A DNA stretch of 44,909 bases from Chthoniobacter flavus (GCA_945861435.1 CAMAUX010000045.1:1-44909); one strand, 5' to 3'. Numbered from the stretch's first letter, positions 35,477 to 44,381 are shown. The notes: a model not told the origin generated them from the letters alone. Numbers and translations: made by a program.

Positions 35477-36012
35477 CCCTCGCTTTCCGCATGCCCTCCC
35501 TCCGCGCCGTTGCACCGATTCTCCTCTGCCTCCTCAGCCTCCTCGGAGTGTTCGCCGGCACGGGCTGCCAGAGCGTCGCATGGACCCGCGATTACTACCG
35601 CAGCTCCGACGGCCACATTTACCCTCCCACGCCAGACGACACCCCAGTCCAGTTCCTCGACGGATTCCCCGCGCGCCCCCACCGCAGGATCGGCCGGTTC
35701 CAGCTCACCACGGAAGCCACCGCATCCTTCATGCACCGCGCCGCGGAATACAACGCCCGCAAGGCAGGGGCCGATGCCATCGTCCTCACCAGCCTCCGCA
35801 GAATCGAGAAGCCATGGGAACACTACGTGCCGCCCACGCTCACCTACGTCCCCGCAGTCGCCTATCACGAACACTGGGAAAACGGCCCGCTTCATCGGCG
35901 CGGCCACACCACCGTACTCTCCAGCCCGGGCATCATTCCCGGCTACGTGGAACGCGGACTCGTCATCCAACACTCCATTGACGCAGTCATGATCCGCTTC
36001 ACGGGGCCGTGA
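35473..36012 (+). CDS. putative lipoprotein of the MacAB-like operon
   Basis: Protein of 179 residues whose ATG overlaps the permease stop. A hydrophobic N-terminal segment ends in VFAGTGCQS, with Cys32 as the candidate lipid-attachment site; the lipobox is imperfect. The mature part has no domain that I recognise; it is rich in Tyr, His and Pro and includes AAEYNARKAGADAIVLTSL, a pattern seen in small YbjQ-like or unknown-function beta-alpha proteins. Coupling to the transporter implies an accessory role at the outer membrane or in the periplasm, which is inference. A 72-bp gap separates it from the convergent gene. Confidence 0.72.
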   Translation: MTLAFRMPSLRAVAPILLCLLSLLGVFAGTGCQSVAWTRDYYRSSDGHIYPPTPDDTPVQFLDGFPARPHRRIGRFQLTTEATASFMHRAAEYNARKAGADAIVLTSLRRIEKPWEHYVPPTLTYVPAVAYHEHWENGPLHRRGHTTVLSSPGIIPGYVERGLVIQHSIDAVMIRFTGP

Positions 36013-36084
36013 GGGCCGTGAGGTCTGAGAGCGACTGCGCTCCGTGCCTCCGTCGCCGCCCCTCGCCGCCCCGCGGTCCGGCTT

Positions 36085-36531
36085 TCATGGCTGCACCATC
36101 AGCACGATCAACACCTGCCCAGTGGAGTGCACAGGCCCCCGGATGAACAACGGGCTCGACGGCCCCAGCTTCGCCTCCGTCTCCACCAGCGGACGCTTGT
36201 CGTGGAAAAGCTCCAAATCCAGCAGGTAGGTTCCGATTCCATCCGCAGCTGAGCCGCGGCGGGCTTTCACCCGGAGCCAGAAGTTGTCGCTGGGCACCAT
36301 CCAGCTTTCCTCGCGCTCATCCATCACATTGGTGGTGCTGCCAAGGATCTCAAACTGGTTGTACTTCAGAATTCTCTGCAGACCGGCGCATGCCGCCGCC
36401 AACTGTGGCGGCACCGGCTTCGGTTTCGCCGCGTTGGTGGCCAGAAGCACGGCCGTCCACACCTTCTCCGCCCCGTGCACGCGGGTCCCCGCCAGGCTCG
36501 CCCACAGGATCAGCAACAGGAAGTAACGCAC
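36085..36531 (-). CDS. secreted protein of unknown function, third gene of the ECF cluster
   Basis: Protein of 148 residues starting at GTG 36531, with a signal peptide (about 1-20, LAGTRVHGAE). The mature part has a helical N-terminal half with LAAACAGLQRILKYNQFEILGS and a beta-rich C-terminal half; no motif is recognised. It lies 26 bp downstream of the anti-sigma-like gene and is most likely in its operon. Being secreted and next to a sigma/anti-sigma pair, it could be a sensor, a target or a modulator of the envelope response; this is inference. Confidence 0.7.
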   Translation of the reverse strand: MRYFLLLILWASLAGTRVHGAEKVWTAVLLATNAAKPKPVPPQLAAACAGLQRILKYNQFEILGSTTNVMDEREESWMVPSDNFWLRVKARRGSAADGIGTYLLDLELFHDKRPLVETEAKLGPSSPLFIRGPVHSTGQVLIVLMVQP

Positions 36532-36557
36532 GGTGAGTGTAGTTTTCTGAGCCGGGG

Positions 36558-37055
36558 TCAGCGCAGCTTGTAAGTGTCCGGCAGATAATCCAGCCCATCA
36601 ATCCACAGCACCGTCACCTGCCCCGAGGGATCCTGAATCGCCGTCGCAAAGATACTCGGGTCCGCCGCCCGCACCGAAGTGATCTCGGCAAAATACGGCA
36701 CAGGCACGGCAGCCTTTGGAACCAGCAAAGCGTACCCCGCCGCGGCAACCGCAAGACACGCCGCCCCGGCCAGCGCCAGCCAGCCCGAACTCCACGACCC
36801 TGGTGCCTGCCTCCATCCGCGTTCTGACGCCGTGATCTGATCCAAAACCGCACGATCGAACTCCACGACCGGCTCCAGAACTGGCAGCCCCCCTCCGGCT
36901 GCGTGCGAACGCAGCAAGGCCCCCAACTGGTGCACTTCACGGCGGTCGGACTCGGCCGCCTCCATTCCCTCGACCTCCTGCTCAAAGGCCTGCAGTTCCT
37001 TGCCGGACAGACGGCCGTCGACCCATGCGGTGTATTTTTCCTCAAAGGTTTTCAT
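36558..37055 (-). CDS. single-pass anti-sigma factor-like protein
   Basis: Protein of 165 residues. The N-terminal region MKTFEEKYTAWVDGRLSGKE, then a charged helical part, resembles the cytoplasmic sigma-binding end of anti-sigma factors; there is no HxxxCxxC zinc motif. A single membrane helix at about 91-112 is followed by an extracytoplasmic part of about 50 residues ending in DGLDYLPDTYKLR. Its start overlaps the 3' end of the ECF sigma gene by 14 bases, the usual layout for a sigma factor and its regulator. The role is inferred from position and topology, as sequence similarity is slight. Confidence 0.72.
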   Translation of the reverse strand: MKTFEEKYTAWVDGRLSGKELQAFEQEVEGMEAAESDRREVHQLGALLRSHAAGGGLPVLEPVVEFDRAVLDQITASERGWRQAPGSWSSGWLALAGAACLAVAAAGYALLVPKAAVPVPYFAEITSVRAADPSIFATAIQDPSGQVTVLWIDGLDYLPDTYKLR

Positions 37056-37689
37056 AAACGTCCCGAAGCAGGTTTTGGAGTTTCTTGCGTGCGTAGAAAA
37101 GCCGGGACATCACCGTCCCCAACGAACAACCACACTGGTCGGCTATCTCTTGGTATTCATAGCCATGCATCTCGCGCAGCACGATCACGATCCGATGCTC
37201 GCTTGAAAGCCTGCCCAGCGCCTCGTCGATGCGTTCGCGCACCTCCGCGTCGGAGAGACGTTCCGGAGCCGCCAGCACCGCCTGCGGCACCGTGCGCGCG
37301 CCGGCCGCAGCCTCCTGAAGGCCCTTCGTGTCATCAAACTCCCCCGCCGACACCCCCGTGCGCCGCCGCAGCCAGTCGATGGCCACATTGCTCATGATCC
37401 GGTGCAGCCACGTGCCGAAAGCAGACTCCCCGCGGAAGCGGGCAATCGACCTCCACGCCTTGACGAAGCCCTCCTGGGCAATGTCGCGCGCGTCCTCCTC
37501 GTTGCGGACCATCTGGTAAATCATGGCAAAAGCTTTCTGACGGTGGCGGCCCACCAGTTCGTTGAAGGCCACTAGCTCCCCCTTCTGGCAACGCACCACC
37601 AAGGCGAGGTCATCCTCGACGCTCAGAGCACTCAAGTTGGCGGCTGATTGACTGATAAGAAACTCCGTGGACCACCTCTTCTGACGCAA
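37042..37689 (-). CDS. ECF-type RNA polymerase sigma factor
   Basis: Protein of up to 215 residues. Sigma region 2 (about 29-110) has RNEEDARDIAQEGFVKAWRS, FRGESAFGTWLHRIMSNVAI and DWLRRR; region 4 (about 160-207) has LREMHGYEYQEIADQCGCSLGTVMSRLFYARKKL, both typical of the RpoE-like group. The first start is TTG 37689, with GGAG too close upstream, so the true N-terminus may be 10-20 residues shorter. It overlaps the anti-sigma-like gene by 14 bases, and the two with the secreted protein form a likely envelope-stress operon. ECF sigma factors usually activate their own promoter; no promoter motif was identified. Confidence 0.93.
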   Translation of the reverse strand: MRQKRWSTEFLISQSAANLSALSVEDDLALVVRCQKGELVAFNELVGRHRQKAFAMIYQMVRNEEDARDIAQEGFVKAWRSIARFRGESAFGTWLHRIMSNVAIDWLRRRTGVSAGEFDDTKGLQEAAAGARTVPQAVLAAPERLSDAEVRERIDEALGRLSSEHRIVIVLREMHGYEYQEIADQCGCSLGTVMSRLFYARKKLQNLLRDVYENL

Positions 37690-37740
37690 ACTCCGCAGGG
37701 ATATTCATCAAAAATAACAACCACCCTGCTTCCCCCATTT

Positions 37741-38421
37741 TCAGCGCCGCCCAAACCTGCGCATCCATTCCGCACGGTGCCGCCCCATGAGCTCCACCAC
37801 CCCGTCGCGCACCTGAAAAATCCCGGCGCGGATCTCGTCGTGGTCGTGATTGAGCATGCGCCCATCCTCATGCAAGCGCCCCGCGGCCTCGAGCGCCACA
37901 GTCAGGGCCCGTAGCGCGCGCTTCAGGTAAGCAATGGTCATCCCCAACTCGTCCAGATCATCACACCCCAAGCCCGCGGCCAGCTTCGCGCCGGCTACCG
38001 CCATCTGCGTCGACAACTGCGCCGCGTCCGGCAGCGTACCCGCCTCCCCCGCATCCTCCACCCACCGTTCCACGCGGGCACCGACCGTGAAGGCCATCTT
38101 ATAAAGCGGATGCACATCGAAGTCCTCGTCTTCCCCCTCGCCGTCGCCGGCGTCCCCTTCATCGCCTTCATCGCCCAGAGCCCCTTCGACACCGTCCTCT
38201 GGGTCAAAAAGGGAATCGACATGCTCAGCCCAAGCCTCCCCCTCCTTGTTCATCAGATGAAACCAGCCCATCTCGCGGGCGATGATCTGATCACGCTGCG
38301 GATCATCGCTGTAGCGTTCCAGCAGCTCCATGTACCTCTCCGTCTTCCGATCCTGTTGCTGAAGGAACCGCTCCCAGTCGTACTCGTCCCAGACCTCGTC
38401 CGGATCCTGGTGGTCGGCCAT
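37741..38421 (-). CDS. acidic cytoplasmic protein of unknown function
   Basis: Protein of 226 residues starting at ATG 38421 (MADHQDPDEVWDEYDWERFL). The N-terminal 60 residues are helical and charged. Then comes a strongly acidic stretch (roughly residues 72-105) rich in Asp, Glu and Gly, with DEGDEGDAGDGEGEDEDFD. The C-terminal 120 residues are helical, with GLGCDDLDELGMTIAYLKRAL and HEDGRMLNHDHDEIRAGIFQ, the latter rich in Asp and His. I do not recognise the family. The frame is open upstream, but it would overlap the 3' end of rlmN, and the chosen start gives a more natural N-terminus. Confidence 0.72.
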   Translation of the reverse strand: MADHQDPDEVWDEYDWERFLQQQDRKTERYMELLERYSDDPQRDQIIAREMGWFHLMNKEGEAWAEHVDSLFDPEDGVEGALGDEGDEGDAGDGEGEDEDFDVHPLYKMAFTVGARVERWVEDAGEAGTLPDAAQLSTQMAVAGAKLAAGLGCDDLDELGMTIAYLKRALRALTVALEAAGRLHEDGRMLNHDHDEIRAGIFQVRDGVVELMGRHRAEWMRRFGRR

Positions 38422-38479
38422 GGACACGATCAATAGGCCGCAGGACGGCTGCGAGCAAAGGCTTTTTCGAGCGATCCCG

Positions 38480-39586
38480 TCAGGCAGCGCCCGCCGCCGC
38501 ACTCGCACCCGCACTCGCCCCAGACGCCCCGATCACCTGTCTGCGCAACTGTCCGCAGGCCGCGGCGATGTCGTGGCCCTTTTCCCGGCGGATGGTGGAG
38601 GGGATTCCCCCCCGGCTGAGGACCCCCATGAATGCGTCCTGCCTCTCCTGAGAGGGGCGCCGCCATTCAAGGCCCTCCACCTGATTGTAAGGGATGCAAT
38701 TGACCTTGGCGTTCACCTTGCGCGCGACCCGCACAAGCGCTGCGGCATCCTCCAACCGGTCATTCACCTCTTCAATGAGGATGTACTCGAAGGTGATGCG
38801 CTGTTTCTTGTGCTGGGTGTAATAGCTGCACGCCTCCAGCAACACCTCCACCGGGTACTTCCTGTTCACCGGCATGATCTGTTCGCGCACCGCATCCGTC
38901 GCCCCATGGAGTGAAACCGCGAGCCGCACCTGCAGGGGCTGTTCCGCAAGCCGCCTGATCTGCGGCGCCAGCCCGCTCGTGGAAATGGTGATGTGCCGCG
39001 CCCCAAGCCCCACCCCCCACGGGGCGTTGAGGATCCCCACCGCCTGCATCAGGTTGTCAAAGTTTGCCAGCGGCTCCCCCATTCCCATGAACACGAGATT
39101 GTTCACCCGCTCCCCGCTCAACTCCTCCACCCGCAGGATCTGGCTCACGATTTCGCCGGCGTGCAGGTTGCGGCTCCACCCATCGAGCCCGCTTGCACAA
39201 AATTTACATCCGTAGGCGCACCCCACCTGCGTTGAAACGCAGAGGGTCCTCCGATCGGACACGTCCCCGTAAAGCGCGGGCGACGCGGGGATGAGCACCG
39301 ACTCGATCAGGTTCCCATCCGCCAGTCGGAAAAGGTATTTGCGCGTCGTGTCCCCGCTGCCGAGCACGCGGACGGATTCCAGATCGGAAAACGCGAAGCG
39401 CTCCTCGAGTGCGTTGCGCAGCGTGGCGGGCAGATCGCTCATGGAAGCGAAGGACTGCGCCCGCTTTTCATAAAGCCATTGCACCACCTGCCGCGCCCGG
39501 TAACCGGGCTGTCCCAGTGCCACCAGATGCTGCTCGATCTGTTCCACGCTCTGCGCATGCACAGGGCTCCGCTTCGCTTGCTCCAT
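38480..39586 (-). CDS. rlmN: 23S rRNA (adenine-2503-C2) methyltransferase RlmN
   Basis: Radical SAM protein of 368 residues. CAYGCKFCAS is the Cys-x3-Cys-x2-Cys cluster motif, with the preceding Cys in TLCVSTQ and the C-terminal Cys in AACGQLRRQ as the pair needed for the methyl transfer. GEPLANFDNLMQAV and SLHGATDAVREQIMPVN also fit. RlmN methylates adenosine 2503 of 23S rRNA and adenosine 37 of some tRNAs. The frame is open to 40186, but this would overlap the opposite-strand gene; ATG 39586 has AAGGAT upstream and gives the usual length. The C-terminal Ala/Gly/Ser tail (ASGASAGASAAAGAA) is an unconserved addition. Confidence 0.96.
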   Translation of the reverse strand: MEQAKRSPVHAQSVEQIEQHLVALGQPGYRARQVVQWLYEKRAQSFASMSDLPATLRNALEERFAFSDLESVRVLGSGDTTRKYLFRLADGNLIESVLIPASPALYGDVSDRRTLCVSTQVGCAYGCKFCASGLDGWSRNLHAGEIVSQILRVEELSGERVNNLVFMGMGEPLANFDNLMQAVGILNAPWGVGLGARHITISTSGLAPQIRRLAEQPLQVRLAVSLHGATDAVREQIMPVNRKYPVEVLLEACSYYTQHKKQRITFEYILIEEVNDRLEDAAALVRVARKVNAKVNCIPYNQVEGLEWRRPSQERQDAFMGVLSRGGIPSTIRREKGHDIAAACGQLRRQVIGASGASAGASAAAGAA

Positions 39587-39730
39587 GCGCCCATCCTTCA
39601 CCAGAATCCGATGGCCGCCAAGCTCCGGGGAGGCCCCACTCCGCCTTGCTTTGCACTTTGCTTCCCCAAAAGCGCCTCCTAGCCTGCGCCACCGCCGCAA
39701 AAGGCGAAGTCCCCAAAAAAGCACACCTCC

Positions 39731-40255
39731 ATGCTCCAACCGCACGAAATTCTCGCCCACATGCCCTCGACGCTGGCCACCCAGCTGCTGGACTTCCTGC
39801 TTGAGAAGGAAAAGCCCCTCTTCAAAGCCACCCTCGACTCCCTCGCCAACCAGCGCAAACTGCGCCCCGTCTTCGTCGAGCGCAAGCCGCGCGCCGAACG
39901 CTTCCAGTGGATGCACGACCAACTCGGCCGCAAACAAAGCAACGCGGTCGCAGCACACCTCCTCCAAGTCTGGTTGATGGGCGCGCACCACACCCTCCTC
40001 TGCGAGTTTCTCGACGGATTCGGCATCCCCCACGATGAGCACGGGATGGTGGAAAACCTGCCGCCCTCCCCGTCGAAAGCCGACCTCCAGCGTGTCATCG
40101 ACGGTTTGCTGACCCGGTACGAGGCGCCCATGCTGGCGGTTTACCTCCACACCTTCCAAGCTCTGGATGAACAGGGCTGGGAACACCTCGCCGCCCTCCT
40201 TCAGGAAGACTCCCGCCTCACCCTCGTTCCGGCAGGAACCCCAGCCGCCGCATAA
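39731..40255 (+). CDS. protein of unknown function, mostly helical
   Basis: Protein of 174 residues that I do not recognise. It has no signal peptide or membrane segment and is probably cytoplasmic and alpha-helical, with HEILAHMPSTLATQLLDFLL, a basic region (FVERKPRAERFQWMHDQLG), and QALDEQGWEHLAALLQED. It lies divergent from rlmN (144 bp apart) and 87 bp upstream of glnB on the same strand. Its stop is followed by an imperfect stem (tcccgcc and ggcggga, 40256-40262 and 40284-40290), so cotranscription with glnB is uncertain. A role near the PII protein is only suggested by position. Confidence 0.7.
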   Translation: MLQPHEILAHMPSTLATQLLDFLLEKEKPLFKATLDSLANQRKLRPVFVERKPRAERFQWMHDQLGRKQSNAVAAHLLQVWLMGAHHTLLCEFLDGFGIPHDEHGMVENLPPSPSKADLQRVIDGLLTRYEAPMLAVYLHTFQALDEQGWEHLAALLQEDSRLTLVPAGTPAAA

Positions 40256-40330
40256 TCCCGCCCATCAACCTGCGCGCCCCAGCGGCGGGACGTCCGCTTC
40301 CTCGCTTGCCATTTAACATCCAGCCGTTAG

Positions 40331-40681
<351 letters not shown>

Positions 40682-40819
40682 GCGCCTCCCGCCTCGCCCC
40701 GCCCATCGCTCCGCGAATGGGCTCCCTGCGCCGGACAACCCCATCCGCGTCAGCATCTCCACCCCAGCCACCCCTGTTGGGAGATTACAGCCCCCACTCC
40801 CGGCCCACCCCGCAAACGC

Positions 40820-41674
40820 ATGGCAACAACGCTCGCCACCCTCGCCACCACCCTCTCCATCACCGTCGGTGACGCGGTTTCACAACCCGCTGCGTGGCTT
40901 GTGGCCGTGATCCTCGGCATCATCGAAGGACTCACGGAGTTCCTCCCGGTCTCCTCCACAGGCCACCTCCTCATTGCAGAACACTGGCTCCCGCGCCAGA
41001 GCGACCTCTTCAACGTCCTCATCCAAAGCGGTGCCGTCCTCGCCGTCCTCCCCCTCTTCCGCGAGCGCATCGCCATGCTCATGCGCTGGCGCGATCCCCG
41101 CAGCCGCGACCTCCTCTTGAAAATCTTCACCGCCTTCGCAATCACAGGCGCGGGTGGATTGGTCTTGGAAAAAGCCGGGTTCCGCCTTCCGGAGGCCGTC
41201 ACTCCGGTGGCATGGGCCTTCATCCTCGTGGGCATCGCCTTCCTTGCCGTGGAACGCTTCTGCGCCGGGCGCGAGACCCGCGACGAGATCACATGGCCCG
41301 TCGTTGTGGCAGTCGCTGCGGCCCAGTTGCTCGCGGCCACCTTTCCGGGAACGTCCCGCTCCGGCGCCACCATCCTGCTCGCCCTGCTCCTGGGTTCCAA
41401 CCGTGTCCTCGCCACCGAATTCTCTTTTCTGGTGGGCATCCCGACCCTGCTGAGTGCCGGCGCACTCAAGTTCCTCAAGCAGATGCGCGAACCGGCACTC
41501 ATCGCCTCCCAGGATTGGTCGTCGCTCGTTCTCGCAGCGGTCGTTGCCGCCGTCGTTTCCTTCATCACCGTCAAATGGCTGCTGCGCTTCGTGCAGACCC
41601 ATTCCTTCGCTGGCTTCGCCGTGTACCGCATCATTCTGGGAGCCGTTCTCCTGGCCATGGCGGCCAAATCCTGA
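40820..41674 (+). CDS. uppP: undecaprenyl-diphosphatase UppP (BacA)
   Basis: Membrane protein of 284 residues with about eight hydrophobic segments. The family motifs are GIIEGLTEFLPVSSTGHLL, which includes the Glu-rich active-site region, and FPGTSRSGATI. The enzyme removes a phosphate from undecaprenyl diphosphate to recycle the lipid carrier for peptidoglycan, and it can confer bacitracin resistance. The chosen ATG 40820 gives about 25 residues before the first conserved helix; a later start (for example at 40874 or 40901) is possible. The M23 protein starts 26 bp downstream, and the pair may be one cell-wall operon. Confidence 0.95.
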   Translation: MATTLATLATTLSITVGDAVSQPAAWLVAVILGIIEGLTEFLPVSSTGHLLIAEHWLPRQSDLFNVLIQSGAVLAVLPLFRERIAMLMRWRDPRSRDLLLKIFTAFAITGAGGLVLEKAGFRLPEAVTPVAWAFILVGIAFLAVERFCAGRETRDEITWPVVVAVAAAQLLAATFPGTSRSGATILLALLLGSNRVLATEFSFLVGIPTLLSAGALKFLKQMREPALIASQDWSSLVLAAVVAAVVSFITVKWLLRFVQTHSFAGFAVYRIILGAVLLAMAAKS

Positions 41675-41700
41675 GTTCTAAGTTCTTAGTCCCGGTCTTC

Positions 41701-42453
41701 ATGTCCCGCCTTCTCCTGCTCGCAAGTTTCCTGTGCGCCGCATGCCTGCACGCCGAGGACTTCGCGCAGGTTCCCATGGCGGACGGCTTCGTCGTCCCCG
41801 TCGGCCAGAACGGCAAGGAATACTACCGCTCCCGCGGATTGCGCGCCAACGGTCACCTGGGCGAGGACTGGAACGGCGTTGGCGGCGGGGACACCGACCT
41901 CGGCGACGCCGTGTACTCCACCGCCCATGGCATCGTCGTCTTCGCGCGCGATTTCCGCATGGGCTGGGGCAATGTCGTCATCATCCGCCACGCGTATCAG
42001 GAGAAGGGGCGGGAAAAAGACGCGCCCCTCTTTGTCGACTCCCTCTACGGGCACCTCCTGAACATCGCTGTGAAGGAGGGGGACATCGTGCGGCGCGACC
42101 AGCGCATCGGCTCCATCGGCAACAACCGCGGAATGTACGAGGCGCACCTCCACTTTGAAATGCGCAAGGACATCCGCGTCGGCATGTTTCGCAACAACTT
42201 CCCGCAGGACTCCTCCGTCTACCACGACCCCAGCGTCTTCATCTCCGAACACCCGCAGTTTTCCGCCAAGGCCCGGTTCGCCAAGGTTCCGATCAACACC
42301 TTCCCCACGCAGACCACGACGCTTGTCGCAAAAGCCTCCCCCCTGCCTCCGCCCCCGTCGGAGCCCACGCCTCTGCGTCCACCGAGCAGTACGCTGCGCG
42401 GCGGTGTGTCGTTTCGGGTGGACCGCTTCAGCGATCTCAGGCTGCGGGAATAA
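41701..42453 (+). CDS. secreted M23-family peptidase-like protein
   Basis: Protein of 250 residues with a signal peptide (1-18, LCAACLHA). The LytM-type metallopeptidase fold is shown by NGHLGEDWNG (His52, Asp56), DSLYGHL (His118) and AHLHFEMR (His149, His151), which match the zinc ligands and catalytic His of M23 endopeptidases that cut peptidoglycan cross-links. The C-terminal 50 residues are a proline-rich extension. The open frame continues far upstream within uppP, but ATG 41701 is set by the signal peptide. It follows uppP by 26 bp. An active enzyme is likely, although inactive activator members of the family exist. Confidence 0.88.
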   Translation: MSRLLLLASFLCAACLHAEDFAQVPMADGFVVPVGQNGKEYYRSRGLRANGHLGEDWNGVGGGDTDLGDAVYSTAHGIVVFARDFRMGWGNVVIIRHAYQEKGREKDAPLFVDSLYGHLLNIAVKEGDIVRRDQRIGSIGNNRGMYEAHLHFEMRKDIRVGMFRNNFPQDSSVYHDPSVFISEHPQFSAKARFAKVPINTFPTQTTTLVAKASPLPPPPSEPTPLRPPSSTLRGGVSFRVDRFSDLRLRE

Positions 42454-42575
42454 CCCCCCCGCTCCCAGGCGCTCCGGCAGCGCAGAACAGACAAACTCCG
42501 AGCGCGTTCATGGGAAAAACAGTTTGAAAACAAGGTGCAGCCCATGGCAATGCTCCCCGGATTCCCCACCCCCCC

Positions 42576-42998
42576 ATGAAACTCAAATCCCTCCTCAGCT
42601 GCATCCTTGCGCTCGCCGTCGCATCCGGGATCGCACTCGCAGCCACTCCGAAGGTCACCGACCTCAACGAGGCCCTCTCGAAGGCGCAAAGCGAAAACAA
42701 GCTCCTGTTCCTCCAGTACGGCCGCGAAGCGTGCGGAAACTGCCAGGCACTCAAGGGCATGATCAAGGCGGGCAAGGTGCAGCTCTCGCCGGCAAAATAC
42801 GTTTACGCGGACGTGAACTGCGACGATCCGGCGACCAGCCGCGTCTTTGACTCGAAGTTCAAAGTCTCGGGACAAACGCTCCCATTCGTCGTGGTCGCCG
42901 CCCCCGACGGCACCCAACTCGCCGCCCGCAGCGGCTACGGCTCGGAGGCGGACTTCAACAAACTTCTCAAGGAAGCGGAGAAGGCTCGCCGCAAATAG
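42576..42998 (+). CDS. secreted thioredoxin-fold protein, CGNC active site
   Basis: Protein of 140 residues with a signal peptide (about 1-23, ALAAT). FLQYGREACGNCQALKGMI has the redox motif Cys53-Gly-Asn-Cys56 in thioredoxin-fold position, and LPFVVVAAPDG supplies the cis-Pro. CGNC is unusual for thioredoxins (CGPC) and occurs in some DsbD-gamma-like and thioredoxin-like periplasmic proteins. It probably reduces or isomerises periplasmic disulfides, but no DsbD gene is nearby. Leader ccacccccccATG has no Shine-Dalgarno. A short hairpin (gcgct and agcgc, 42469-42483) lies in the gap before it. Confidence 0.87.
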   Translation: MKLKSLLSCILALAVASGIALAATPKVTDLNEALSKAQSENKLLFLQYGREACGNCQALKGMIKAGKVQLSPAKYVYADVNCDDPATSRVFDSKFKVSGQTLPFVVVAAPDGTQLAARSGYGSEADFNKLLKEAEKARRK

Positions 42999-43175
42999 CG
43001 AGCGCCTTAAAAAAACGCTCCCCCGCCCGCGCACGTCCGGGAGACAGAGCGACTGATCAACCGCTCAACCGCCGGGGACCGCACAATCCAGTCCAGTCTG
43101 CAGCGGCGTTCGGATTCGGAGAGGCGCCGGCTCACTTCTCTGCGCGCGATCGAAACCAAGCTTCCACCACCACCC

Positions 43176-44348
43176 ATGAATCCCTCCCGACTCTTCATTG
43201 CCGCACTTCTTCTTGCCCTCCCCTCACCCGGCCGCTGCGACGATCCGGTGGCGCCGTGGAAGCACGACGTGCGGATCGCTCCGGTGACGGCGGACCAATC
43301 CCGGCACACCATCCACAGTTATTATGTGGCCAATCCGGAGAGTCCCGATGGCTCCCGCATCCTTTTCTTTAGCTCCACGGATGCGTCCGGGTACGTGGGC
43401 GAGGTGCGGATGATCGAGCGCGCGACGGGCCGCGAGACGGTGCTTGCTGAAAACGTGCACACCGAGGATGCGCACCGCGTTGCCTGCCAGCAGTGGCTTT
43501 CCGGAGGCAAACGCGTCGCCTTCCACGAGGTGGTCGACAAGCGCTGGCGAGTGGTCGTTGTCGACACCCAGACGCTTGAGAAGCGCGTCGTCGCCGAGGA
43601 CAGGCAGCTCGGCTTCGGCAGACCCGACGGCGACCTCCTTCCGCTCTACGGCTGCCACTGGAATCCGGGCCCGTACCGCGATCTGTATCTCTGGAACGCC
43701 GCGACTGGCGAAGTGCGTTCGGCACTCAAGATCAGCGCACTCGAAGCGCAGCACGGTGCATGGCTTCAGAAGGAATTCGCGGGCAAACCCACCTCGGTGT
43801 TCTTCCCGGTGCTCAGCCCCGATTTGAAGCGGGTGTTCTTCAAGGTGGCGGCCGGCAATGGAGGGGACAATTACATGGCCAAGAGCGCCAGCCACCGCGA
43901 GGGCTTGGTGTGCTGCGAACTCGAGTCCTCGCGCATGCTCTGGTTCCGCGAACGCTGGGGGCATCCGGGCTGGCATCCCGACTCACGCCATATTTTCGAG
44001 GTGGGCAACCTCCTCTTCGACACCGGCTCCAAAGGCACTCCTCCATCCAGAGTGCCCGGCGTTCCGACGCTCCGGGGCTCGCATCCCTCGGTGAGTCCGG
44101 ACGGTCTTCTCATGGTCACCGACGGCCTGAGCGACGGACTCGGCGGCAAGCCCGGTGAATGGGGCATCCAAGTCGCCGACATGCGCGGTGAAAGCTGGGT
44201 GTTGCTCCACAGCTTCGATCAGACCAAGGGCGCGAAGTCCTGGCGCCGCAACGATCCGCATCCTGCCTTCAGCGCGGACGGCAAGCGCGTCTACTACAAC
44301 GTGAGCGACGGCCCATGGAGCCGTTTGTTCGTGGCTGAGCGCCAGTAG
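43176..44348 (+). CDS. secreted beta-propeller protein, possibly PL22/oligogalacturonate lyase-like
   Basis: Protein of 390 residues with a signal peptide (about 1-21). It is built of repeated strand-rich units such as NPESPDGSRILFFSSTDA, SPDLKRVFFKV, WHPDSRHIFEV, HPSVSPDGLLMVTDG and HPAFSADGKRVYYNVS, with the SPDG-type turn of WD40-like TolB propellers. The order and the H...H...SPDG segments recall oligogalacturonate lyase (PL22), but no catalytic residue can be assigned. The gene is preceded by a 177-bp gap. Its base composition on the plus strand is balanced between G and C, unlike most of the window, so it may be a recent arrival. Family assignment is tentative. Confidence 0.72.
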   Translation: MNPSRLFIAALLLALPSPGRCDDPVAPWKHDVRIAPVTADQSRHTIHSYYVANPESPDGSRILFFSSTDASGYVGEVRMIERATGRETVLAENVHTEDAHRVACQQWLSGGKRVAFHEVVDKRWRVVVVDTQTLEKRVVAEDRQLGFGRPDGDLLPLYGCHWNPGPYRDLYLWNAATGEVRSALKISALEAQHGAWLQKEFAGKPTSVFFPVLSPDLKRVFFKVAAGNGGDNYMAKSASHREGLVCCELESSRMLWFRERWGHPGWHPDSRHIFEVGNLLFDTGSKGTPPSRVPGVPTLRGSHPSVSPDGLLMVTDGLSDGLGGKPGEWGIQVADMRGESWVLLHSFDQTKGAKSWRRNDPHPAFSADGKRVYYNVSDGPWSRLFVAERQ

Positions 44349-44381
44349 CCACAAACGCGGCCAGTCTCCCCGGTTCAGTTT

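Noticed and set aside
38480-40186. An N-terminal extension of RlmN by about 200 residues
   Set aside because: It would overlap the opposite-strand gene at 39731-40255 and is not family-like; ATG 39586 has a suitable upstream site and gives normal length.
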